Positions 27,119 to 34,570 of a stretch of DNA of 64,000 nucleotides are shown piece after piece. The stretch spans positions 1 to 64,000 of the forward strand of contig CAJCCO010000103.1 in the NCBI GenBank assembly GCA_903960915.1. Direction: 5' to 3'. The stretch is from an uncultured beta proteobacterium (GTDB taxonomy: Bacteria > Pseudomonadota > Gammaproteobacteria > Burkholderiales > Burkholderiaceae_C). The notes under the pieces are model-generated. The model was not told the DNA's origin. It made no database searches and worked only from the letters and a program-made list of their open reading frames with translations. Every line of letters begins with the position of its first letter. The first letter of the stretch is position 1. The position numbers were made by a program, and so were the translations under genes.

Positions 27119-27403
27119 CTACCTTTCAGCGGGTTTTCTCAACATTTTCAAAACTTCACGGATGTCATCGCGGTCCAGATTGACATCAATTTGCGCAAGC
27201 GATTGACGTGCCAGATGCAGATCTAGCAAGTCGTTGTCGCTCAAATCCATCAGTTCACCCAAAGCCAGTGATTGACTCACGGTCAACGTGGTTGCAAAAC
27301 GCTCAAAGAAGCGTTCGATGAACAGGTCGTTCTCCAGCAGACCACGGCGACAGCGCCACCGCAGTTTGCTAAGTGCTCTTTCATCAATCAACGCATCGTT
27401 CAT
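27119..27403 (-). CDS. sdhE: Succinate dehydrogenase flavinylation factor SdhE
   Basis: A 94-residue protein of the SDH assembly factor 2 family that helps attach FAD covalently to SdhA. The diagnostic KLRWRCRRGLLENDLFIERF (residues 13-32) contains the conserved RRG motif needed for flavinylation. The start at 27403 gives the family N-terminus. It lies between sdhB (20-nt gap) and gltA (3-nt gap), the usual place in Burkholderiales. Confidence 0.93.
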   Translation of the reverse strand: MNDALIDERALSKLRWRCRRGLLENDLFIERFFERFATTLTVSQSLALGELMDLSDNDLLDLHLARQSLAQIDVNLDRDDIREVLKMLRKPAER

Positions 27404-27423
27404 GGCGGGGTGTAGCGTCAGAC

Positions 27424-28128
27424 TCAAACCGTACGCAGGACCATCATTTCCTTGATCTTGCCAATGGCCTTGGTCGGGTTCAGGCCTTTGGGGCACACGT
27501 CGACGCAATTCATGATGGTGTGGCAACGGAACAGGCGGTACGGGTCTTCCAGGTTATCCAGGCGCTCGGCGGTGGCTTCGTCTCGGCTGTCAGCGATGAA
27601 GCGATAGGCTTGCAGCAAACCGGCCGGGCCGACAAACTTGTCCGGGTTCCACCAGAACGAGGGGCAGCTGGTGGAGCAACTGGCGCACAAAATGCACTCG
27701 TACAGGCCGTTGAGCTCGTCGCGCTCCTCAGGGCTTTGCAGACGTTCCTTTTCAGGGGGCACGTTGTCGTTGATGAGGTAGGGCTTGATCGAGTTGTACT
27801 GCTTGAAGAACTGGGTCATGTCCACGATCATGTCGCGGATGACGGGCAGGCCGGGCAGGGGCTTCAAGACGATTGGGTCTTTGAGCGACAACATATTGGT
27901 CAGGCAAGCCAAACCATTTTTGCCGTTGATGTTCATGGCGTCCGAGCCGCACACACCTTCGCGGCAAGAGCGGCGAAAGGAGATTGAGGGGTCGATGGCC
28001 TTGAGCTTCATCAGGGCGTCGAGCAGCATGCGTTCGCTGCCGTCCAACTCCACTTGAAGGGTCTGCATGTAAGGCTTGGCGTCCTTGTCTGGGTCGTAAC
28101 GGTAAATTTGGAAAGTGCGTAAGGTCAT
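27424..28128 (-). CDS. sdhB: Succinate dehydrogenase iron-sulfur subunit
   Basis: The 234-residue electron-transfer subunit of complex II. Three cluster sites are visible: CREGVCGSDAMNINGKNGLAC near residue 60 (2Fe-2S; only part of the span is quoted here as its Cys pattern), CILCASCSTSCPS near 150 (4Fe-4S) and CHTIMNCVDVCPKGLNP near 207 (3Fe-4S plus 4Fe-4S ligand). Located on the cytoplasmic face with SdhA. Confidence 0.97.
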   Translation of the reverse strand: MTLRTFQIYRYDPDKDAKPYMQTLQVELDGSERMLLDALMKLKAIDPSISFRRSCREGVCGSDAMNINGKNGLACLTNMLSLKDPIVLKPLPGLPVIRDMIVDMTQFFKQYNSIKPYLINDNVPPEKERLQSPEERDELNGLYECILCASCSTSCPSFWWNPDKFVGPAGLLQAYRFIADSRDEATAERLDNLEDPYRLFRCHTIMNCVDVCPKGLNPTKAIGKIKEMMVLRTV

Positions 28129-28197
28129 GATGGGCTCCGGTTCTCAGTAGGCGGGGTCAATGCGATAGGACTGGGCTGCAAATGGTTTAAAAAATCG

Positions 28198-29988
28198 TTA
28201 GAAGGTCCGTACTTTGAGCTCAACCGAGGCGACGGTCAGTGGCTTCATTTGTACTGGCTTGTAGCTCAGACGGTTGCCCTCGCTGTACCACAGGGTGTGT
28301 TTGTGCCATTCCTGGTCGTTGCGGCCGTTGGGGTGCTCGACGGAGTCGCTGTAGTCGTCCACCGTGTGGGCACCGCGGCTTTCATGGCGCGCAGCAGCCG
28401 AGACGATGGTGGCCTGTGCGGCTTCAATCAGGTTTTCGACTTCCAGGGCTTCAATACGGGCGGTGTTGAAGATTTTGGATTTGTCTTTGAGGTTGATCGA
28501 GCCCACGCGTTCGCGCAGGTCTGCCACTTTGACCACGCCCTCGTCCATGCTGGCCTGGGTGCGGAAAACGCCGGCGTGTTGCTGCATGGTGTTGCGGATG
28601 TCGTTGGCCACGTCCTGGGCGTATTCGCCTTGGGTCGCGTTGTCTAAGCGTGACAGGCGCGCCAGGGTTTTATCGGCGGCGTCTTTGGGCAGCGGTTTGT
28701 GCGCCTTGGACTTGTTGTTGAACTCCACAATGTGGTTGCCGGCGGCACGGCCAAACACCAGCAAATCGAGCAAGGAGTTGGTGCCTAGGCGGTTGGCGCC
28801 ATGCACGCTGACGCAAGAGCATTCGCCCACGGCATACAAGCCATTGACGACCTGGTTATGCACGCCATTGGCTTGAATGACCACCTGGCCGTTGATGTTG
28901 GTGGGAATGCCGCCCATCTGGTAGTGAATAGTGGGCACCACGGGGATGGGCTCGCGCGTGATGTCGACATTGGCAAAATTCTGGCCAATTTCAAACACCG
29001 AGGGCAGGCGTTTCATGATGGTCTCGGCGCCTAGGTGGTCGAGCTTGAGCAGCACGTGGTCTTTGTTGGGTCCGCAGCCTCGGCCTTCCTTGATTTCCTG
29101 GTCCATAGAGCGAGATACAAAGTCGCGCGGGGCCAAGTCTTTCAGAGTGGGCGCGTAGCGCTCCATGAAGCGCTCGCCATTGCTGTTCAGCAAAATGGCA
29201 CCTTCTCCGCGGCAACCTTCGGTGAGCAAGACGCCAGCGCCGTGCACGCCGGTGGGGTGAAACTGCCAGAACTCCATGTCTTCAAGGGGGATGCCTGAGC
29301 GGGCTGCGAGCCCCAAGCCGTCGCCGGTGTTGATGAAGGCGTTGGTGGAGGCCGCAAAAATGCGGCCTGCGCCACCTGTGGCCAGCAGTGTGGTCTTGGC
29401 TTCCAGAATATGGATATCGCCGGTTTCCATCTCGAGGGCCGTGACCCCTACAACATCGCCTTCGGCGTCACGAATCAGGTCCAGTGCCATCCATTCGACA
29501 AAAAAGCTGGTTTTGGCTTTGATGTTTTGCTGGTACAGCGTATGGAGCATGGCGTGGCCGGTGCGGTCAGCCGCAGCGCAAGCGCGTTCCACGGCCTTTT
29601 CACCGTAGTTGGCGGTGTGGCCGCCAAATGGACGCTGGTAAATGGTGCCATCAGGGTTGCGGTCAAACGGCATGCCCATGTGCTCTAGGTCGTACACGAC
29701 TTTGGGGGCTTCACGGCACATGAATTCAATGGCGTCCTGGTCACCCAGCCAGTCCGAACCTTTGACGGTGTCGTAAAAGTGGTAATGCCAGTTGTCGTCG
29801 TTCATATTGCCCAGCGAGGCACCGATACCGCCTTGGGCTGCCACGGTGTGTGAGCGCGTGGGGAACACTTTGGAGAGAACGGCCACGTTCAGGCCGGCAC
29901 GTGCCAGCTGCAGTGAGGCACGCATACCTGAGCCCCCCGCGCCAATGATGACGACGTCAAATTTTCGTTTGGTTACGGAATAAGTCAT
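28198..29988 (-). CDS. sdhA: Succinate dehydrogenase flavoprotein subunit
   Basis: The 596-residue catalytic subunit oxidising succinate to fumarate. The N-terminal FAD dinucleotide-binding motif is VVIIGAGGSGMRASLQLA, and SHTVAAQGGIGASLGN near residue 46 contains the histidine used for covalent FAD attachment. Active-site segments RPFGGHTANYG near 118 and HPTGVHGAGVL near 243 with conserved His and Arg follow. FAD attachment would depend on SdhE encoded two genes downstream. Confidence 0.97.
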   Translation of the reverse strand: MTYSVTKRKFDVVIIGAGGSGMRASLQLARAGLNVAVLSKVFPTRSHTVAAQGGIGASLGNMNDDNWHYHFYDTVKGSDWLGDQDAIEFMCREAPKVVYDLEHMGMPFDRNPDGTIYQRPFGGHTANYGEKAVERACAAADRTGHAMLHTLYQQNIKAKTSFFVEWMALDLIRDAEGDVVGVTALEMETGDIHILEAKTTLLATGGAGRIFAASTNAFINTGDGLGLAARSGIPLEDMEFWQFHPTGVHGAGVLLTEGCRGEGAILLNSNGERFMERYAPTLKDLAPRDFVSRSMDQEIKEGRGCGPNKDHVLLKLDHLGAETIMKRLPSVFEIGQNFANVDITREPIPVVPTIHYQMGGIPTNINGQVVIQANGVHNQVVNGLYAVGECSCVSVHGANRLGTNSLLDLLVFGRAAGNHIVEFNNKSKAHKPLPKDAADKTLARLSRLDNATQGEYAQDVANDIRNTMQQHAGVFRTQASMDEGVVKVADLRERVGSINLKDKSKIFNTARIEALEVENLIEAAQATIVSAAARHESRGAHTVDDYSDSVEHPNGRNDQEWHKHTLWYSEGNRLSYKPVQMKPLTVASVELKVRTF

Positions 29989-30012
29989 GAAATTTAAGCC
30001 TGTAATGAAGAG

Positions 30013-30045
30013 TGCATCAAGAACGCATCAAATACGCATCAATGG
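30013..30045. repeat. Three 11-bp tandem units between sdhD and sdhA
   Basis: The plus strand reads tgcatcaagaa, cgcatcaaata, cgcatcaatgg, a period of 11 with an invariant GCATCAA core. The array sits in the 64-bp gap between the sdhD stop and the sdhA start, so it is transcribed within the operon and could influence sdhA translation or be a slippage product. Confidence 0.7.
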
Positions 30046-30052
30046 GGGAGCG

Positions 30053-30418
30053 TCAGAGACGCCACAGGATCTGGATGGCCCAACCAGCGCAGCCAACCAG
30101 CCACACGATGGAGAAAATCTGGAGGGACAAGCGCAGACCCACGGGCTTGATGTAGTCCATCCAGATGTCGCGCATGCCAATCCATACGTGGTAAATCAAG
30201 GCCAAGATGACGGTGAAGGTGATGACCTTCATCCATTGGGCGGAAAACAGTCCGGCCCATTTGTCGTAGCCGATGGGGCCTTTGGTGAGCAAAAGCTGCG
30301 CCAGAACAATCAGGGTGAAGAGCGCCATCAGCACTGCGGTGACGCGCTGTGCCAGCCAGTCGCGCAGACCGTAGTGAGCGCCGACGACGATGCGTTTTGA
30401 GCCGTAATTAACTGCCAT
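30053..30418 (-). CDS. sdhD: Succinate dehydrogenase membrane anchor subunit D
   Basis: A 121-residue protein with three membrane helices. WLAQRVTAVLMALFTLIVLAQLL opens helix 1, and the loop YHVWIGMRDIWMDYIKP (near residue 76) carries the haem-ligand histidine region and the quinone-site aspartate/tyrosine conserved in SdhD. It follows sdhC by 12 nt. Confidence 0.93.
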   Translation of the reverse strand: MAVNYGSKRIVVGAHYGLRDWLAQRVTAVLMALFTLIVLAQLLLTKGPIGYDKWAGLFSAQWMKVITFTVILALIYHVWIGMRDIWMDYIKPVGLRLSLQIFSIVWLVGCAGWAIQILWRL

Positions 30419-30430
30419 TTTTGTGAGTCC

Positions 30431-30874
30431 TTAGTAAGCGCCAAACAATTTGAGAGCCAGCGCCAGGGTGATCAAGCTCCCCAGTGTCAGGGTGAAAATT
30501 GCCGAGGATTTGCCGAATTCCTTGCTGACCGCGTGGCGTGCGTCCATCCACAAGTGGCGCAAGCCAGCAATCAGGTGGTGCACATAGGCCCAAATAATGG
30601 CCAGTGCGAGCAGTTTCCAGATCACGCCAGGCAGGCCGAGCATGCCAAATTCAAAAGCTGATTTGAATTTGATGAAGGAAATTTCCGAGGAGACCGACAC
30701 ATCGAACATCCAGATGATGAAGGGCAGCAGCAAAAACATGATGGCACCACTGATTCGGTGCAGGATAGACACCCAACCAGCAGGCGGAAGGCGGTAAGAG
30801 GGCAGGTCTTTGAAAGCGTGAATATTTCGAAATTCAGGTCGCTTTTGCCGGGAAGGCGTAACAATCTCAGTCAT
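30431..30874 (-). CDS. sdhC: Succinate dehydrogenase cytochrome b556 subunit
   Basis: A 147-residue protein with three membrane helices. LPPAGWVSILHRISGAIMFL is the family signature near the N-terminus with the quinone-site Ser and Arg, and YVHHLIAGLRHLWMDARHAV near residue 95 holds the haem histidine. It is the first gene of the sdh operon. The 142 bp upstream, before the gntR stop, must hold the operon promoter, but I could not pick a convincing -35/-10 pair there. Confidence 0.93.
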   Translation of the reverse strand: MTEIVTPSRQKRPEFRNIHAFKDLPSYRLPPAGWVSILHRISGAIMFLLLPFIIWMFDVSVSSEISFIKFKSAFEFGMLGLPGVIWKLLALAIIWAYVHHLIAGLRHLWMDARHAVSKEFGKSSAIFTLTLGSLITLALALKLFGAY

Positions 30875-31016
30875 GGGAGTTCTTTCTTGGATGTAACTGC
30901 GTTGTAATTATTGAGGTATGTCAGGGCAAAATTCTATTGCAATGCAGCAAACTGACACGGACATTGCAAAAAACATTAATTTTTGAATTAAATTCACGAG
31001 ACTTTGGTTTCGGCTT

Positions 31017-31820
31017 TTAGTTCAATTCGTTACGGTAATGGTGCGTGTCGGTCACGTACAGGCCGCGACGCAGCTCCATAGGCGCATTGTTGTAGGTGTA
31101 AGCAATGCGTTCCACGCTTAAAAGCGGCGTGTTGGGCTCAATTTTTAGCAGTTGGCACTGCTCAGCATCCGGCAGCAAAGCGCGAATTTTTTCCTCGGCT
31201 CTGACCATTTGCACACCAAATTCAATTTCAAACAAGGCATACATGGGTCCGCTGTAATTGCTCAAACGCTCTGCGGTCAGCCCTTTGAACGGGCCACCAG
31301 GCAGCCAGATATCTTCCAAAATGGTGGGTTTGTCGGCAAAAGACAATACCCGGCGCACCTGCAGCACCGGGTCACCCGTGCGCAGGCCCAGGGCACGGGC
31401 GATCTCGGCTGAAGCGCGTAGGCGTTTGCAGTCGATGATGAGGCGTTGTGCAGGGCCTTCGCTGCTGAGGTCGCCACTATCAGGCATCAGCTTTAAAAAG
31501 CGGTACTGCACGTGTTGTTCGGCATGGGTGGCGACAAAGGTGCCTTTGCCCTGGCGGCGCACCAATAAATTCTCGGCCGCCAGTTCATCAATGGCTTTGC
31601 GCACGGTGCCCTGACTGACGCGGTAGCGACCGGCCAACTCCATTTCACTTGGAATGGCTTCGCCAGGTTTCCACTCACTCAGCCGCAGACTGTTGAGGAT
31701 CAAGCCCTTGATTTGCTGGTAAAGCGGCCTGAAAGCGGGCGTGGCCTGCGTACTCGCCGAGTCGCTGAGGTCGGCAGCGTCAATGGGCGTGTCATTGGAA
31801 GGGGCGGGCATTTGGGGCAT
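31017..31820 (-). CDS. GntR-family (HutC-type) transcriptional regulator
   Basis: A 267-residue regulator. The winged helix (about residues 30-95) reads FRPLYQQIKGLILNSL, KPGEAIPSEMELAGRYRVSQGTVRKAI and VRRQGKGTFVA as consecutive motifs, followed by a UTRA ligand-binding domain (ALGLRTGDPVLQVRRV, ERIAYTYNNAPMELRRGLY). Start 31820 is preferred; an upstream in-frame extension would overlap its own operator. It is divergent from mdh and next to sdhC, so a role in TCA-cycle control is a reasonable inference. The effector is unknown. Confidence 0.88.
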   Translation of the reverse strand: MPQMPAPSNDTPIDAADLSDSASTQATPAFRPLYQQIKGLILNSLRLSEWKPGEAIPSEMELAGRYRVSQGTVRKAIDELAAENLLVRRQGKGTFVATHAEQHVQYRFLKLMPDSGDLSSEGPAQRLIIDCKRLRASAEIARALGLRTGDPVLQVRRVLSFADKPTILEDIWLPGGPFKGLTAERLSNYSGPMYALFEIEFGVQMVRAEEKIRALLPDAEQCQLLKIEPNTPLLSVERIAYTYNNAPMELRRGLYVTDTHHYRNELN

Positions 31821-31862
31821 GAATAATGTGTTCCACCAGTGGCTGGAAACCCTCGAATCATA

Positions 31863-31884
31863 TCTTATATAAGACATAAGACAA
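31863..31884. promoter_or_regulatory. Candidate GntR operator between gntR and mdh
   Basis: TCTTATATAAGA at 31863-31874 is a perfect 12-bp palindrome, followed directly by a further half-site (cATAAGACA), so TCTTAT/ATAAGA half-sites occur three times. The site lies 2 bp upstream of a good -35 hexamer for mdh (TTGACC, 31886-31891) and 43 bp from the gntR start, as expected for an operator acting on both genes. Confidence 0.65.
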
Positions 31885-31885
31885 A

Positions 31886-31916
31886 TTGACCACTCAGGGT
31901 TTTCCATAGTAAACTC
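31886..31916 (+). promoter_or_regulatory. Putative mdh promoter
   Basis: TTGACC (31886-31891) is a five-of-six -35 match; the best -10-like hexamer downstream is TAAACT (31911-31916) at 19-nt spacing, which is long. The element lies directly next to the GntR palindrome. Confidence 0.4.
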
Positions 31917-31998
31917 TGGCGCAGTATTTTTGTGGGGCTCAGGCACCTCGCTTGTTAGCCACTAGGTCTAGTTTCACAACACTTCTGGAGTTCTTATC

Positions 31999-32985
31999 AT
32001 GAGCAAAAAGCCCGTTCGCGTCGCCGTTACAGGTGCAGCAGGTCAAATTGGATATGCCATTCTGTTTCGCATCGCCTCCGGCGAAATGCTGGGCAAAGAC
32101 CAGCCCGTGATCCTCCAGTTGCTGGAAGTTCCCATGGAAAAGCCACAGCAAGCGCTGCAAGGTGTGATGATGGAACTGCAAGACTGCGCGTTCCCTCTGC
32201 TGGTTGGCATGGAAGCCCACGGCGACCCCATGACCGCGTTCAAAGATGTAGATTACGCCTTGCTCATTGGCTCACGCCCTCGCGGTCCTGGCATGGAGCG
32301 GGCCGAGTTGCTGGCTGTCAATGCTGAAATTTTCACCGCACAGGGTAAAGCGCTCAACGCGGTGGCGAGTCGCAATGTGAAGGTGCTGGTGGTGGGCAAC
32401 CCCGCCAATACCAACGCCTACATCGCCATGAAGAGTGCGCCTGACCTGCCGCGCAAGAACTTCACGGCCATGTTGCGTCTTGACCACAACCGCGCCTTGA
32501 GCCAGATTGCCGCCAAAACAGGCAAGCCTGTGGCTGATATCGAAAAGTTGACAGTCTGGGGCAACCATTCCCCCACCATGTACGCCGATTACCGTTTTGC
32601 CACCATCAACGGTGCAAGCGTCAAAGACATGATCAACGACCAGGACTGGAACGCCAACGTTTTCCTGCCTACCGTTGGCAAACGCGGTGCGGCCATCATC
32701 GCTGCGCGTGGTGTCTCTTCTGCAGCCTCTGCCGCCAACGCCGCCATTGACCACATGCGCGATTGGGCGTTGGGAACAAATGGCAAGTGGGTCACCATGG
32801 GGATTCCTTCGGATGGCCAATATGCCATCCCCAAGGACACCATGTTCGGCTTTGCTGTGACCTGTGAAGGTGGTGAATACCACGTGGTGCAAGACTTGCC
32901 GATTGACGCATTCAGTCAGGAATGCATCAACAAAACGCTCAAAGAGTTGCAAGAAGAGCAAGCCGGCGTTGCCCACCTGCTGTAA
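31999..32985 (+). CDS. mdh: Malate dehydrogenase
   Basis: NAD-dependent oxidation of malate to oxaloacetate. The 328-residue protein starts [20 protein letters not shown] with the TGAAGQIGY nucleotide-binding loop. It has [15 protein letters not shown] (substrate Arg region, near residue 92), [11 protein letters not shown] near 132 and [13 protein letters not shown] near 188 with the catalytic histidine. This length and the RPRGPGMER loop mark the bacterial type related to cytosolic MDH. A GGAG lies upstream of the ATG. Confidence 0.97.
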   Translation: MSKKPVRVAVTGAAGQIGYAILFRIASGEMLGKDQPVILQLLEVPMEKPQQALQGVMMELQDCAFPLLVGMEAHGDPMTAFKDVDYALLIGSRPRGPGMERAELLAVNAEIFTAQGKALNAVASRNVKVLVVGNPANTNAYIAMKSAPDLPRKNFTAMLRLDHNRALSQIAAKTGKPVADIEKLTVWGNHSPTMYADYRFATINGASVKDMINDQDWNANVFLPTVGKRGAAIIAARGVSSAASAANAAIDHMRDWALGTNGKWVTMGIPSDGQYAIPKDTMFGFAVTCEGGEYHVVQDLPIDAFSQECINKTLKELQEEQAGVAHLL

Positions 32986-33010
32986 GCGGGTTTTCAAGCG
33001 AGCCTAGCTG

Positions 33011-34057
33011 GTGAGACATCCGCGCGAAGTTCTCCAAGGCGCCCAAGTGGCAGCACCCTTGACGGTGTGCGATCACTATTGCGGTGTGGAGACGCGGATG
33101 GTTAAAAGCCTGGCTTTGCAGTCGGAAATGGCCCAGGAGTTCGGTGCCTGCGTTTTCGATGTCACCCTGGACTGTGAAGACGGCGCCCCTGTGGGAGGCG
33201 AAAAAGACCATGCAGACATGGTCGTCGCCTTGGCCATGCAGACCTACATGGCTTCCAGTAAAAGTGCGCATAAGCCGCCCGCCCGGGTTGCGGCCCGCGT
33301 GCATCCGGTGGATCACGCCGCGTTTGAGCAAGATGTTGAAATAATTGTTGGCGGTGCTGGCAAGGCACTGTGCCACCTCATGGTTCCCAAGGTTGAAGCT
33401 TGGGCTGACATTGAGCGTGCTGCTGAGTTGGTGGACCACTTTTCAGCGCGATCTGGCCGGTCGGACGCTTTGCCACTGCATGTTTTGATCGAGTCGCCTG
33501 CCGCCTTGCATCAAGTGCACAACATTGCCGCCCATCCCCGGGTTCAGTCGCTCAGTTTTGGTTTGATGGATTTTGTGTCGGCGCACGGTGGGGCCATTCC
33601 TGCGAGCGCCATGGGTATGGATGCCGGATTGAATGGCAGCGGCCTGGACCAGTTTTCGCATCCCTTGGTGGTGCGTGCCAAACTTGAAATTGCATCGGCC
33701 TGTCACGCACACGGCAAAGTGCCCGCGCATTGCGTGGTGACCGAGTTCAGTGATGTTCAGGCTATCAAGGCCGCTGCAACGCAGGCCTGCCGTGCGCTGG
33801 GGTACACCCGCATGTGGAGCATTCACCCGAGCCAAATTCGCCCCATTCTGGAAGCTTTTGCACCGCCAGAACAAGAAATAGATCAGGCGGTCAGCATTTT
33901 GTTGGCAGCCGTGCAAGCCGATTGGGCACCCGTGTCTTATGCTGGCAAACTGCATGACCGAGCCAGTTACCGATATTTTTGGCAAATCTTGGAGCGTGCG
34001 CATCAAACCGGGCAGCACTTGCCTGCGCCAGCGCAACAGTTCTTTAGCCGCCATTAA
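33011..34057 (+). CDS. HpcH/HpaI aldolase / CoA-ester lyase family protein
   Basis: A 348-residue TIM-barrel protein of the citrate-lyase-beta / malyl-CoA-lyase family. TLDCEDGAPVGGEKDHAD near residue 52 carries the metal-binding acidic residues, ARVHPVDH near 95 the substrate arginine, LIESPAALHQV near 160 the conserved glutamate, and SFGLMDFV near 180 the metal Asp. Translation starts at GTG 33011, which matches the family N-terminus (RHPREVL...DHYCGVETR). The gene lies between mdh and acnB, so a C4-dicarboxyl-CoA substrate is plausible but unproven. Confidence 0.85.
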   Translation: MRHPREVLQGAQVAAPLTVCDHYCGVETRMVKSLALQSEMAQEFGACVFDVTLDCEDGAPVGGEKDHADMVVALAMQTYMASSKSAHKPPARVAARVHPVDHAAFEQDVEIIVGGAGKALCHLMVPKVEAWADIERAAELVDHFSARSGRSDALPLHVLIESPAALHQVHNIAAHPRVQSLSFGLMDFVSAHGGAIPASAMGMDAGLNGSGLDQFSHPLVVRAKLEIASACHAHGKVPAHCVVTEFSDVQAIKAAATQACRALGYTRMWSIHPSQIRPILEAFAPPEQEIDQAVSILLAAVQADWAPVSYAGKLHDRASYRYFWQILERAHQTGQHLPAPAQQFFSRH

Positions 34058-34076
34058 ACAAAGGGGGTCAGCAGTG

Positions 34077-34511
34077 ATGAAAGCCAGTTTTGTAGCCATA
34101 GGCCTGTTGTTGTTACCTTTTGCCTTGCAGGCGCAAACGGCAGAGCAGATAGCCATCGCTGAGCAGGTTTATCAGGGCAAGTTGCCATGTGAATTAGGCG
34201 CTTTTGTGGTGGTCACGGCGGATGCCAAGGTCCCTGGGTATTTTGAAGTGCAGTTTAAAAAACAGAAGTACCGCATGCTGCCGGTGGTCACCACGACCGG
34301 TGCCATTCGTCTGGAAGATGCCAAAGCGGGTGCCGTTTGGCTGCAGTTGTCTAACAAGTCGATGCTGATGGACCAAAAACAGGGCCGCCGTTTGACCGAT
34401 GAGTGCATGAGCAGTGACCAGGCGGTGGTGGCCAAAATGCTGACCATTAACCCCATGCCCAGTCTTTTGGATAAGCCCGTGGTGGTGGCTGAGAAAGAGA
34501 ATTTGAAGTAA
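34077..34511 (+). CDS. Small secreted protein of unknown function
   Basis: A 144-residue protein with a clear signal peptide (MKASFVAIGLLLLPFALQAQT, cleavage likely after LQAQ or ALQA). The mature part contains LPCELGAFVVVTADAKVPGYFEVQFKKQKYRM and a second cysteine in LTDECMSS, so one disulfide is possible. I do not recognise the family by name. AAGGGGG precedes the start. It sits between the lyase gene and acnB in the TCA block, 19 nt after the lyase stop, and is probably periplasmic. Confidence 0.75.
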   Translation: MKASFVAIGLLLLPFALQAQTAEQIAIAEQVYQGKLPCELGAFVVVTADAKVPGYFEVQFKKQKYRMLPVVTTTGAIRLEDAKAGAVWLQLSNKSMLMDQKQGRRLTDECMSSDQAVVAKMLTINPMPSLLDKPVVVAEKENLK

Positions 34512-34570
34512 ATATTTAGTGCCCTTTTCAGGGGCGCAGTCCAGTTTTATTGATTGAAAAGGAGTTGACC

